Source: Scalesia atractyloides
Taxonomy: Eukaryota > Streptophyta > Magnoliopsida > Asterales > Asteraceae
NCBI GenBank assembly: GCA_947069175.1
Contig: CAMTDV010000013.1
Span: 14,861,001 to 14,925,000 of the forward strand
DNA: 64,000 nt
Direction of reading: 5' to 3'
In this document: positions 34,587 to 46,289 of the stretch, piece after piece
How positions within the stretch are numbered: the first letter of the stretch is position 1
Layout of the letters: each line of letters begins with the position of its first letter
Made by a program: the position numbers and the translations under genes
Notes under the pieces: model-generated
The model's database searches: none
The model's input: only the letters and a program-made list of their open reading frames with translations
Told to the model about the DNA's origin: nothing

Positions 34587-36225
34587 TAGGAGGGAAGAGT
34601 TTAGCTGACGAAACCGCTGATGTCATTTATTATTTGTCATTGTTTATTATTGTCTCTTTTCAGGGGTTTTTCTTTTGACTACTTTTCTTTAAAAAACCTC
34701 GCGGATATGTAGTACATTTTGAAACACTTTATTAGTACTTATGTTTTTCTAACTTTTGGATGAATCTTTATGTACCTAATGTTTTGTTCAAATACGTTGC
34801 ATGTGTTTTGGTTAGTTTGATAAGCTTTGTAGGTACATGGAAATGCACACAGAGCCGGAAAGAAAAGAAAAAACGGTCACGCCAAATATCTCCAAGTCTT
34901 CTTCCGCTCGAGGGGAGTATTATTCACCTTTTTCACACTTCAGTTTCTCTAATTAATAACCGCGTAACTAATTTTCGATTCACACTGGGGACAATGTGAA
35001 ATTCAAGTGTGGGGAGGGGTTTAACTTGTGTAACTTTGTTTGTCCTAAAAAATTAAAAATTAAATAAACGGTCAATTGTATTTCATTTAAAAAGCAGCTG
35101 ATACGATAAAAACCGGTAAGCTAAATTGATTTTTAAAAAGGAGATGACAACTAAAAGCGTGACAAACAAAAGAAAGACTTGCATGCATATCTTTACATTT
35201 ATACCCATTCCTTCAATTACGTGAGCATACTAGAGCCTTTCAATTCTTATCATGCTTGTTTGTGTTCGGAATACGAGCAAGCCGGGTGTTTCATGTGATT
35301 TAGAACTTGTCATTAGTATACTTTTCAAAACATGAATATGTGAAAAGAGCATGAATGTGACTGAGGCACTTAGGATACCCCTTGTGCGTTAGCCTTTTTC
35401 TTTGCTTAATTTCTGTAACCACCATTATTCCATTAGTTAAACCATGTTGAGCCTATCTCTCGTGTTTTTCCGTTGACACCCATTTAACCCACTTAACCAA
35501 ATTGAGACTTTTTATTGTTTAGCTTATTTTTTGTTAAAACTCGGTTATGGTTACTATCTAACTTGCGAGTATTTGTTTTATTATCAAAAAAAAAAAAAAA
35601 ACAAACAACAACAAAAATAGAAGAAAGGGGATCAAATCGGAGCAATTTTAGATGCTGAATAGTACAATCTCATTGACTAGCTCGATATGGTCATAATCGG
35701 CCGTTTATGCCTTACTTATGTATAGTTGTAATTCATTAACCCTTGTAGAAATAACCGCAGTGTTTTAACCATTTAACCACTTTTAAATGTCTCTTTTCCT
35801 ACCCGAAACCATTGCCTAACATTACAACCCTCAAAGACCTCTTGATTATGCTTTTTCGCATGTTAGTTGGTGGAGATTAGATCTTTTAACAAGCTTATTA
35901 AATTGCATGATTCATCGCCTTGGCATTGAGTGTTTTGCACATACACACTACATGTATGACTCATAAATATAACCGAGTGTGTGTGAACATTGTGAGGAAT
36001 GTGAGGATTTGCATGTTAAGTCGATCGGAAGTGGAATCATTACTTTTTGGTTATCTTTTCTTATATTCGCATTTGCTTGTTCGGTTCGAGATTGTTGATG
36101 TTGACTTTTTGGAAAAACAATTAACCGCCGAATATTTATATAGAAACGTTTGGGACCTTCGTAGGCCCCCGTTCTTTTACTTCTAGTTGCTTGAGGACAA
36201 GCAAAAGTTCTAGTGTGGGGAGGTT
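34587..36225 (+). other. Athila-1 3' untranslated region and polypurine tract
   Basis: AT-rich, no gene seen. Contains gtgtggggagg motifs (near 35010 and 36212), an A-run at 35587-35602, and the Athila-style end ttgaggacaagcaa...gtgtggggaggttTGATA at the LTR border (36191-36230). Confidence 0.75.
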
Positions 36226-38050
36226 TGATATACGTTAAAATATACATAATTTAGTTCCCCGTTTTGCCCCCGTTTTGTGCGTTTTGGCTAAAACATCGTC
36301 GTATAGGTACTTAATCGGTCAATTTTATATTTTCAGGTCCAAAACAGCGTACCATAGACAAAGTTGGAGAAAAAGTGGGATTAACGAATGTTCCGGATAA
36401 TTTCTGCAGATTCTGTTGAAGTTATATATCACGCACGGCCGTGCGGCCCATTGGCACGACCGTGTGCGACTTGGATCTCAGAAGCACTAACCGTGCGAGA
36501 GGCAGTGCAGCTCATTTCTCGGTACGCACGGCCGTGCGACCCATTGGCACGACCGGCGTGACTTTATTGCTGATCAACACGTAATCTGAAGACTTTGCAC
36601 GGCCGTGCAACCCATTGGCACGACCGTGCACATCTGAAGACTTTGCCGCCCAAACATCCACTTGTCTGCCCATGCCCTGTATTGACGTCATGCTGATGCG
36701 CACGACCGTGCGGATATGAATTTGTCTATAAAACAGAGAATTCACGACTGATCAATCTATTGGGTAATTTTCCAAGTTTCTGGGCGATTTCTGAGGTCCG
36801 AAAGCTCTCTGATCAGGACGGTTTCAAGCCTCAAGGTTGCAAGAAGCTTTTCATTCATCCAATCCAACAAATCCTTGCTTGTTTATGGTTTGATTTCTTG
36901 TTCTTAATATATATTTCAAGTATATTTGCAAGCATTGAGCTGATGTTATGTAATATTGTTATAAATGTAATGAAAACACTTGTTTTATGATCAATATTTA
37001 GTTTATTATCATGTTAAAATGAAGCTCAGGCAACTTGTTCATGTTTGAATCTTGATGAACATATTGCAATCTTGTTTCATTGTTGTTGGATTCTTGATTA
37101 CGATTATTTATCTTGGATGATTAGCAAATGGTTAGTTAGGATAAGTTGAATAAACCCCATAATTAATCATTTATTAGTAAACTGTAAACTTGATTAATAT
37201 GTTTACACCATGAAACTAGAAATGGGCATTGGTTTAATAAAAGATAAATCTGATTTTGATCAAGAATGCTTTCTTACAGGAAGGGCTCTAACGGGTTAGA
37301 TGGTGTTATTGCGGGTTCTTAATATAGGTTATAATCTTTGTTGAGTATTTTTGGCCAAAATGACCAACTTGGTAGATTTATGTTTAAGACTTGCAAAATG
37401 AATAAGTTCGTGATATGATCTACATTATGCTTGTCTCGGTGGTTGTATTGTGTTTATCGGTATTGCTTTCCTTGATAAAGTTAGGTTAGAAAACTCTTAA
37501 CGGATGACTAACTTATTTTTAAAGATTCACATGAAAATATATCAATAGCTCGTTAAAAGAATAATTTTAGGTGGTTAAAGTGTGTTTATCGCGTTAACTT
37601 TCAGAAGAATTATCATGTTAGGATTCCCGAAAGGGATACTAGTTGTCTTTAAAATTAGAAAATTGATCAAATGCCTTTGTGACATTTTTGATAACATGCT
37701 TAGATTGTTTATAAAACAAGACAAAAGAAAAAAGAAATTGTATTTTTTGTATTTAGAGTCTTTTATGTTTTAAAATATATTTTTAGAAAATTTTAGAAAA
37801 AACCCTTCCAATATCTTTTCACCGGTAAATAAATGACGACGGTTTAGTACACAAGCACCTGTCCGCGTATACGGATCGACATCTGGTTCTTACCCATACT
37901 TTACTACATATACGATAGGGTACACTTGTCCTTTTGTGTGTGTTTTAATTTAAGGTAGAAATCATTTTTATAAATATTAAAACCGAGTTCGTGTGTAAAA
38001 TTCATTGTAAAAACATGTACTAACTCGACTTAATTGTTTTTATATTTACA
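36226..38050 (+). repeat. 3' LTR of Athila-1
   Basis: Begins TGATATACG after the polypurine tract; the end is uncertain within about 20 bp (tentatively ...TTTACA at 38050). Contains four palindromic pairs (36425-36720) of the same type as at 29.8-30.5 kb. No primer site follows, so it is a 3' LTR. Confidence 0.7.
36425..36720. repeat. Paired GC palindromes in Athila LTR
   Basis: Repeated pattern GCACGGCCGTGC, (g)cccattg, GCACGACCGTGC, occurring three to four times in about 300 bp and standing out from AT-rich surroundings. Confidence 0.75.
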
Positions 38051-39955
38051 AGGTTCCCGTGACCATCAACCCCCTCCCACAAGAAGTTGGGGATGATGAG
38101 CCTTCCTTCTTTCTCCCTAGGGAGATAGAGGAGATGCTCAATTACATTTTAGAGGGTACATCCCACTCGGAAAACTCCATAGCCCTCTAACATCCGGAAA
38201 CCACCTCCGGATTTTTGTTGCATTCTCAACTATTATAGGGAGAGTTATTTTGGTTTTTATTTCTTGTCATTAGGAGGCTAATATATCTTAGGACTTTTAA
38301 ATTGTGTACTTCTTCGCCTTTTCTTTTAGGTTGTAACGAGTGGATGGTATTAATAAAAGGGTGGTGTTTGTAACACTTTAAATGGTGGAATGTTGTGAAA
38401 AACTGAGAAAAGGGACCCCATGCACGTAAACCAGAGCCTCCCGCCTCAAAAACTGTTGAACAGAGTCTGCAGCATGGGGCCGTGCCCACCAGACACGCCC
38501 CCATGTCCAACTATCTAATACAAAAAAATTTCTGCAGAGAAGGTGGCACGGGGGTGCCCACCATACTGTAAGTCTTCTGATAAATTTCGTTACTGGCTCT
38601 TTGGCCACGGGGCCGTGTTCACTAGGCGCGCCCCCGTGCCCAATGCTCAGTAACTCTAAAAATTTGTTGTTTAACCCCGCTTTTTGCACATTTAATCAAA
38701 ACAACTCATATTTGGGACACATTGAGAACAATGTGTAATTTAAGTGTGGGAGGATGTTAAAACGTTGAATCTTTCGTCCTAAAAACAAGCCTTATACAAA
38801 ACTCGCATTGAAAAAACGCCAATCTCCCAAATATTTTTCAAAAAAAAATTGTTTATCTTGGTTTAGTTTGGGAAAAATAAGTTCTAAAAAAATATGTTTG
38901 TACTAATTTACACCTGATAGCGTCGTGATAAAAAGATCCAATTAAGAAAATTATAAAAACGGGCATAACGAATCTTTGTAAATTTGATTATATCCACTTT
39001 TACACTGTACCCTTTTCTCACAAAAAGTAAGTTTTGAGCCTTTATCGAGCATACAGATACATGTGTATACTAATTGCTTAATTTTTCGTTTATTGTGTGA
39101 ATAGCTCGTTTGGTTCTTACAAATCTAGAACTTGCCAAAGCAATACCTTCCAAATTCTTACCGAGGCTAATCCAAGTAAGTAAATGATGGAGGCACTAGG
39201 ACTATAACCCATTTTTCATTTTAAACCTTTATTTTCTTTTTCATATCCCCCTAATTAAACCTCTTTAAGCCTTAACCCTTTCGTTTCTAAAACCGCAAAA
39301 ATGTAAACTTTTGCAAAAACAACCACCTACATCCACAAAAAAAAAATTATTTACACCCTTTATTTTAGTAAAAAGTTCTGTTATTGATAGCAAGTTTGGC
39401 TTAGTTTCAGCTTTGGCTGTTTAAAGAAAACATTGGTTAATTTTTTTTTCTAAACCACAAAAATTGTTCGAAAAAACCGACACTTTTTACGTTTTTCACC
39501 ATTTTTACCCAAAAACACCTACCCCTACCCAAAACCTATCCTCTTAAAGCCGTCTAGATTTTTACAAGGATTAAACGTCACAAAGGAGGAGGTTTAATTG
39601 TTTGTCAACTCTATGGTAGGCGTAAGCTCCACACCAAGTCCGAACACTTTTACTTAAACATCTTCGGCCGAGAGTTGAGTGACCACTTGTGAGGTGTGTA
39701 AATTTGTATATAACTAAAAATAATTTTACAAAGGCATGTTATGCCTAAAACAAATAATTTTCTTAAAATATGTTCTAAATAAACCATGACGAATTAAATT
39801 GTAAATAAAATAAAAATATAATAAATTTAGAACTTGGATTCCGGACATTCTAAAGATAAACCCAAAACTTCTCTTCTACCAATTCTATTTGGGTGTGTAA
39901 GCCACATCATAGAGTTTTGTTTGATGACAAGCAAAGATTCAAGTGTGGGGGTATT
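38051..39955 (+). mobile_element. 3' region of a second Athila-like element (Athila-2)
   Basis: Opens with the tail of an ORF (38053-38190; VTINPLPQEVGDDEPSFFL ... ending ENSIAL) into which Athila-1 probably inserted. The rest is AT-rich, with cacggggccgtg-type GC motifs at 38410-38640, a gtgtgggaggatg motif near 38745, and at 39926-39955 the Athila polypurine end (gacaagcaaagattcaagtgtggggg). Confidence 0.6.
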
Positions 39956-40294
39956 TGATTTGCGCAAAATCAAACATATAAATTACATCAAACAAGGCAT
40001 AAAATTAACCCTTTTTGGTACTAATGTTGGAAAAAGCATGTTTCTTTGTTTACTTTTAAATTACACGATCAAAAGAGCTTAAACGAATAAAAGTAACAAA
40101 TTAACAAGAGAAACCAATACAAATACAAAGAAGGAGGATTGATACGACTTGCCAAACCCCATCCACATCCAAAACAACAAAAATAACAAAGAAAGAAGCT
40201 CAGGCATGGGACCGTGCCCACCAGGCAAAGGGTCGTGCCCAATCAAGATTCTCAGAACAAGACAACAGCAAAAGACAAACCAACATGAGGTCGT
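39956..40294 (+). repeat. Athila-2 LTR, left part
   Basis: Starts TGATTTGCGC after the polypurine tract. Interrupted by insertion K after GTCGT (40290-40294) and continued at 48638. Confidence 0.65.
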
Positions 40295-42100
40295 TGTCAC
40301 ACCCCAACCGATGGCGGAAACATCAGAGTGTGACGAACGAGATTGCTCGAAACATCATAACACTAAATGTGACAATATTTAATTAAACAATTCGTTTCAT
40401 TTCATTCATCAAAATGTCAAGTACAACATAATTCTGATACAACGTAAATTCAAATAAGACAAGTTCAACAAAAAACATAATAAATAACTTAGCATTCTAA
40501 GTGTGTTTCTATGCCATTCCTACTAAGTTTTTGTCACATCAACATCCTCAACCTGCAACATGTTAAAAATCGTTATCGAGCATATATGTATCACGTAACA
40601 CGTATGAGTTCACATAGATAGCATAGGCATACAAGTATTCAAAAGCACAAACACGTATGATTGCGTAAAGAGTATAAATTTAGTTAGTTTGCGAGGGTTA
40701 TTATTGTTTTTGGTTGCAAAGGGCGTGCAAATTGTGCATCGGGCTAGAAATGAACGAGGTAGCAAGTAATAAAACACATAATAATTGAGATAACATAAAA
40801 GATAGGCTTAATAAAACATTGGTGTGTTTCGGGTTGAGAAACGTCGACTATTCAAAAGTGAATAGAGAGCCTTTCAAATTAGAGAAACGTGCTTTGGCCT
40901 ATAGGTAAAGTGCTCTCGTCGAGATGCGATTAACGACACTTTACCCTTCCAGTTATACAACGCCTCTAACCGATCAAAAATCGAAACTTTGGCGAGATTG
41001 AAAATCGAGGAACGGGACTAGTTGACAAGGTGCGTGTTTCACCCTAACTTGACAACATCATACCCTAAGTGTGGTTGGTACTTACCAAACGAGGAACGAA
41101 TTTCAACTCGTTGGTAAGGGTCCACTAGAGTATGAAATGGAAATTTTCCATCAAGATGTGGATTTCACTCTTAACTTGATGGTGTAATTTTGCGCAAAAA
41201 TCGAACACGCGGATTGAGAGTGATCACCAAAGTGCGGGTTTCACCCCTATTTTGGTGAGATCGTCTCGTTTATAGTATGAGTGTCTTCAAGTCTTCAAGT
41301 GTGTAAGTTGTGTAAGTATCTTAGGAAAGACATATTGCATTTATATTAAGACAAAAAAATAGAAATAAACAAATAGGAAGAATTAACATTTTAAGCAAGA
41401 ATCAAGAAAGGTCAAGTTGGTCGCTTAAACTATAGACTAGGTCGAACATGACAATTCTACATAATTCCCTATAGTTATGGCTCTGATACTAATCTGTCAC
41501 ACCCTAACCGATGGCAGAAACATCGGATTGAGACTAACGAGATTGCTCGAGACATCATAACACTAAATGTGACAACATTTAATTAAACAATTCATTTCAT
41601 TTCATTCATCAAAATGACAAGTACAACATAATTCCGATACAAGTAAATTCAAATAAGACAAGTTCAACAAAAACATAATAAATAACTTAGCATTCTAACT
41701 GTGTTTCTATGCCATTCCTACTAAGTTTTCGTCACATCAACATCCTCAACCTGCAACATGTTAAAAATCGTTTTCGAGCATATAAGTATCACGTAACACG
41801 TATGAGTTCACATAGATAGCATAGGCATACAAGTATTCAAAAGCACAAACACGTATGATTGCGTAAAGAATTAAATTTAGTTAGTTTGCGAGGGTTATTA
41901 TTGTTTTTGGTTGCAAAGGGCGTGCAAGTTGTGCATCGGGCTAAAAATGAACGAGGTAGCAAGTATTAAAACACATAATAATTGAGATAACATAAAAGAT
42001 AGGCTTAATAAAACATCGGAGTGTTTCGGGTTGAGAAACGTCGACTATTCCAAAGTGAATCGAGATCCTTTCAAATTAGAGAAACGTGCTTTGGCCTATA

Positions 42101-42457
42101 GGTAAAGTGCTCTCGTCGAGATGCGATTAACGACACTTTACCCTTCCAGTTACTACACGTCTCTAACCGATCGAAAAAATCGAAACTTTGGCGAGATTGA
42201 AAATCAAGGAACGGGACTATTTGACAAGGTGCGGGTTTCACCCCTAACTTGACAACATCGTACCCTAAGTGTGGTTGGTACTTACCAAACGAGGAACGAA
42301 TTTCAACTCGTTGGTAAGGGTCCACTAGAGTATGAAATGGAAATTTTCCATCAAGATGTGGATTTCACTCCTAACTTGATGGTGTAATTTTGCGCAAAAT
42401 CGAACACGCGGATTGAGAGTGATCACCAAAGTGCGGGTTTCACCCCTATTTTGGTGA
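42101..42457 (-). other. Five-hairpin block in the K leader (unit 2; also in the other units)
   Basis: Inverted repeats: 42101-42142 (GGTAAAGTG/CACTTTACC), 42221-42256 (imperfect, arms about 10 nt), 42283-42315 (TACCAAACGAG/CTCGTTGGTA), 42348-42382 (CCATCAAG/CTTGATGG) and 42423-42457 (TCACCAAA/TTTTGGTGA). Three loops share the motif gtg(c/g)gg(g/a)tttcac(c/t)cct. Confidence 0.6.
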
Positions 42458-45400
42458 GATCGTCTCGTTTATAGTATGAGTGTCTTCAAGTCTTCAAGTG
42501 TGTAAGTTGTGTAAGTATCTTAGGAAAGACATATTGCATTTATATTAAGACAAAAAAATAGAAATAAACAAATAGGAAGAATTAACATTTTAAGCAAGAA
42601 TCAAGAAAGGTCAAGTTGGTCGCTTAAACTATAGACTAGGTCGAACATGACAATTCTACATAATTCCCTATAGTTATGGCTCTGATACTAATCTGTCACA
42701 CCCCAACCGATGGCAGAAACATCGGATTGAGACTAACGAGATTGCTCGAGACATCATAACACTAAATGTGACAACATTTAATTAAACAATTCATTTCATT
42801 TCATTCATCAAAATGACAAGTACAACATAATTCCGATACAAGTAAATTCAAATAAGACAAGTTCAACAAAAACATAATAAATAACTTAGCATTCTAACTG
42901 TGTTTCTATGCCATTCCTACTAAGTTTTCGTCACATCAACATCCTCAACCTGCAACATGTTAAAAATCGTTTTCGAGCATATAAGTATCACGTAACACGT
43001 ATGAGTTCACATAGATAGCATAGGCATACAAGTATTCAAAAGCACAAACACGTATGATTGCGTAAAGAGTATAAATTTAGTTAGTTTGCGAGGGTTATTA
43101 TTGTTTTTGGTTGCAAAGGGCGTGCAAGTTGTGCATCGGGCTAAAAATGAACGAGGTAGCAAGTATTAAAACACATAATAATTGAGATAACATAAAAGAC
43201 AGGCTTAATAAAACATCGGAGTGTTTCGGGTTGAGAAACGTCGACTATTCCAAAGTGAATCGAGATCCTTTCAAATTAGAGAAACGTGCTTTGGCCTATA
43301 GGTAAAGTGCTCTCGTCGAGATGCGATTAACGACACTTTACCCTTCCAGTTACTACACGTCTCTAACCGATCGAAAAATCGAAACTTTGGCGAGATTGAA
43401 AATCAAGGAACGGGACTATTTGACAAGGTGCGGGTTTCACCCCTAACTTGACAACATCGTACCCTAAGTGTGGTTGGTACTTACCAAACGAGGAACGAAT
43501 TTCAACTCGTTGGTAAGGGTCCACTAGAGTATGAAATGGAAATTTTCCATCAAGATGTGGATTTCACTCCTAACTTGATGGTGTAATTTTGCGCAAAATC
43601 GAACACGCGGATTGAGAGTGATCACCAAAGTACGGGTTTCACCCCTATTTTGGTGAGATCGTCTCGTTTATAGTATGAGTGTCTTCAAGTCTTCAAGTGT
43701 GTAAGTTGTGTAAGTATCTTAGGAAAGACATATTGCATTTATATTAAGACAAAAAAATAGAAATAAACAAATAGGAAGAATTAACATTTTAAGCAAGAAT
43801 CAAGAAAGGTCAAGTTGGTCGCTTAAACTATAGACTAGGTCGAACATGACAATTCTACATAATTCCCTATAGTTATGGCTCTGATACTAATCTGTCACAC
43901 CCCAACAGATGGCAGAAACATCGGATTGAGACTAACGAGATTGCTCGAGACATCATAACACTAAATGTGACAACATTTAATTAAAAAATTCATTTCATTT
44001 CATTCATCAAAATGACAAGTACAACATAATTCCGATACAAGTAAATTCAAATAAGACAAGTTCAACAAAAACATAATAAATAACTTAGCATTCTAACTGT
44101 GTTTCTATGCCATTCCTACTAAGTTTTCGTCACATCAACATCCTCAACCTGCAACATGTTAAAAATCGTTTTCGAGCATATAAGTATCACGTAACACGTA
44201 TGAGTTCACATAGATAGCATAGGCATACAAGTATTCAAAAGCACAAACACGTATGATTGCGTAAAGAGTATAAATTTAGTTAGTTTGCGAGGGTTATTAT
44301 TGTTTTTGGTTGCAAAGGGCGTGCAAGTTGTGCATCGGGCTAAAAATGAACGAGGTAGCAAGTATTAAAACACATAATAATTGGGATAACATAAAAGATA
44401 GGCTTAATAAAACAATGGAGTGTTTCGGGTTGAGAAACGTCGACTATTCCAAAGTGAATCGAGATCCTTTCAAATTAGGAAACGTGCTTTGGCCTATAGG
44501 TAAAGTGCTCTCGTCGAGATGCGATTAACGACACTTTACCCTTCCAGTTACTACACGTCTCTAACCGATCGAAAAATCGAAACTTTGGCGAGATTGAAAA
44601 TCAAGGAACGGGACTATTTGACAAGGTGCGGGTTTCACCCCTAACTTGACAACATCGTACCCTAAGTGTGGTTGGTACTTACCAAACAAGGAACGAATTT
44701 CAACTCGTTGGTAAGGGTCCACTAGAGTATGAAATGGAAATTTTCCATCAAGATGTGGATTTCACTCCTAACTTGATGGTGTAATTTTGCGCAAAATCGA
44801 ACACGCGGATTGAGAGTGATCACCAAAGTGCGGGTTTCACCCCTATTTTGGTGAGATCGTCTCGTTTATAGTATGAGTGTCTTCAAGTCTTCAAGTGTGT
44901 AAGTTGTGTAAGTATCTTAGGAAAGACATATTGCATTTATATTAAGACAAAAAAATAGAAATAAACAAATAGGAAGAATTAACATTTTAAGCAAGAATCA
45001 AGAAAGGTCAAGTTGGTCGCTTAAACTATAGACTAGGTCGAACATGACAATTCTACATAATTCCCTATAGTTATGGCTCTGATACTAATCTGTCACACCC
45101 CAACCGATGGCAGAAACATCGGATTGAGACTAACGAGATTGCTCGAGACATCATAACAATAAATGTGACAACATTTAATTAAACAATTCATTTCATTTCA
45201 TTCATCAAAATGACAAGTACAACATAATTCCGATACAAGTAAATTCAAATAAGACAAGTTCAACAAAAACATAATAAATAACTTAGCATTCTAACTGTGT
45301 TTCTATGCCATTCCTACTAAGTTTTCGTCACATCAACATCCTCAACCTGCAACATGTTAAAAATCGTTTTCGAGCATATAAGTATCACGTAACACGTATG

Positions 45401-46274
45401 AGTTCACATAGATAGCATAGGCATACAAGTATTCAAAAGCACAAACACGTATGATTGCGTAAAGAGTATAAATTTAGTTAGTTTGCGAGGGTTATTATTG
45501 TTTTTGGTTGCAAAGGGCGTGCAAGTTGTGCATCGGGCTAAAAATGAACGAGGTAGCAAGTATTAAAACACATAATAATTGAGATAACATAAAAGATAGG
45601 CTTAATAAAACATCGGAGTGTTTCGGGTTGAGAAACGTCGACTATTCCAAAGTGAATCGAGATCCTTTCAAATTAGAGAAACGTGCTTTGGCCTATAGGT
45701 AAAGTGCTCTCGTCGAGATGCGATTAACGACACTTTACCCTTCCAGTTACTACACGTCTCTAACCGATCGAAAAATCGAAACTTTGGCGAGATTGAAAAT
45801 CAAGGAACGGGACTATTTGACAAGGTGCGGGTTTCACCCCTAACTTGACAACATCGTACCCTAAGTGTGGTTGGTACTTACCAAACGAGGAACGAATTTC
45901 AACTCGTTGGTAGGGGTCCACTAGAGTATGAAATGGAAATTTTCCATCAAAATGTGGATTTCACTCCTAACTTGATGGTGTAATTTTGTGCAAAATCGAA
46001 CACGCGGATTGAGAGTGATCACCAAAGTGCGGGTTTCATCCCTATTTTGGTGAGATCGTCTCGTTTATAGTATGAGTGTCTTCAAGTCTTCAAGTGTGTA
46101 AGTTGTGTAAGTATCTTAGGAAAGACATATTGCATATATATTTGACAAAAGAAATAGAAAGAAACAAATAGGAAGAATTAACATTTTAAGCAAGAATCAA
46201 GAAAGGTCAAGTTGGTCGCTTAAACTATAGACTAGGTCGAACATGACAATTCTACCTAATTCCCTATAGTTATG

Positions 46275-46286
46275 GCTCTGATACCA
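46275..46286 (-). other. Primer binding site, initiator tRNA-Met (K)
   Basis: TGGTATCAGAGC on the minus strand next to the full LTR. The other array junctions (for example 41482-41493) read TAGTATCAGAGC, one mismatch, all alike. Confidence 0.85.
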
Positions 46287-46289
46287 ATC

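Larger units (their letters stand above)
23722..36225 (+). mobile_element. Athila-type Ty3/gypsy interior (Athila-1), interrupted by two solo LTRs
   Basis: Plus-strand order: protease, RT, RNase H, integrase, long untranslated region, ATHILA-type ORF, 3' untranslated region and polypurine tract. Gag and the 5' LTR are to the left of LTR E, outside the window. Many stops and frameshifts show an old copy. Confidence 0.85.
40295..46289 (-). repeat. Five tandem 1.2-kb units of element K
   Basis: Units start at 40295, 41495, 42694, 43893 and 45091 (1200, 1199, 1199, 1198, 1199 bp). Each starts TGTCACACCC, holds about 260 bp of U5-type LTR sequence, then about 940 bp of leader ending in the primer-site-like gctctgatac(t/c)aatc. 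Units 2 to 5 are nearly identical by eye; unit 1 is the most different (for example at 40315-40340). No coding potential: small ORFs are not conserved between copies. Confidence 0.92.

Noticed and set aside
37582..37773. 63-codon ORF in the Athila LTR
   Set aside because: Lys/Phe-rich translation of AT-rich LTR sequence, without motif or conserved partner.
40295..46289. CRISPR array or rDNA spacer
   Set aside because: Units of 1.2 kb without spacers, with LTR termini and primer sites; the window is plant nuclear DNA.
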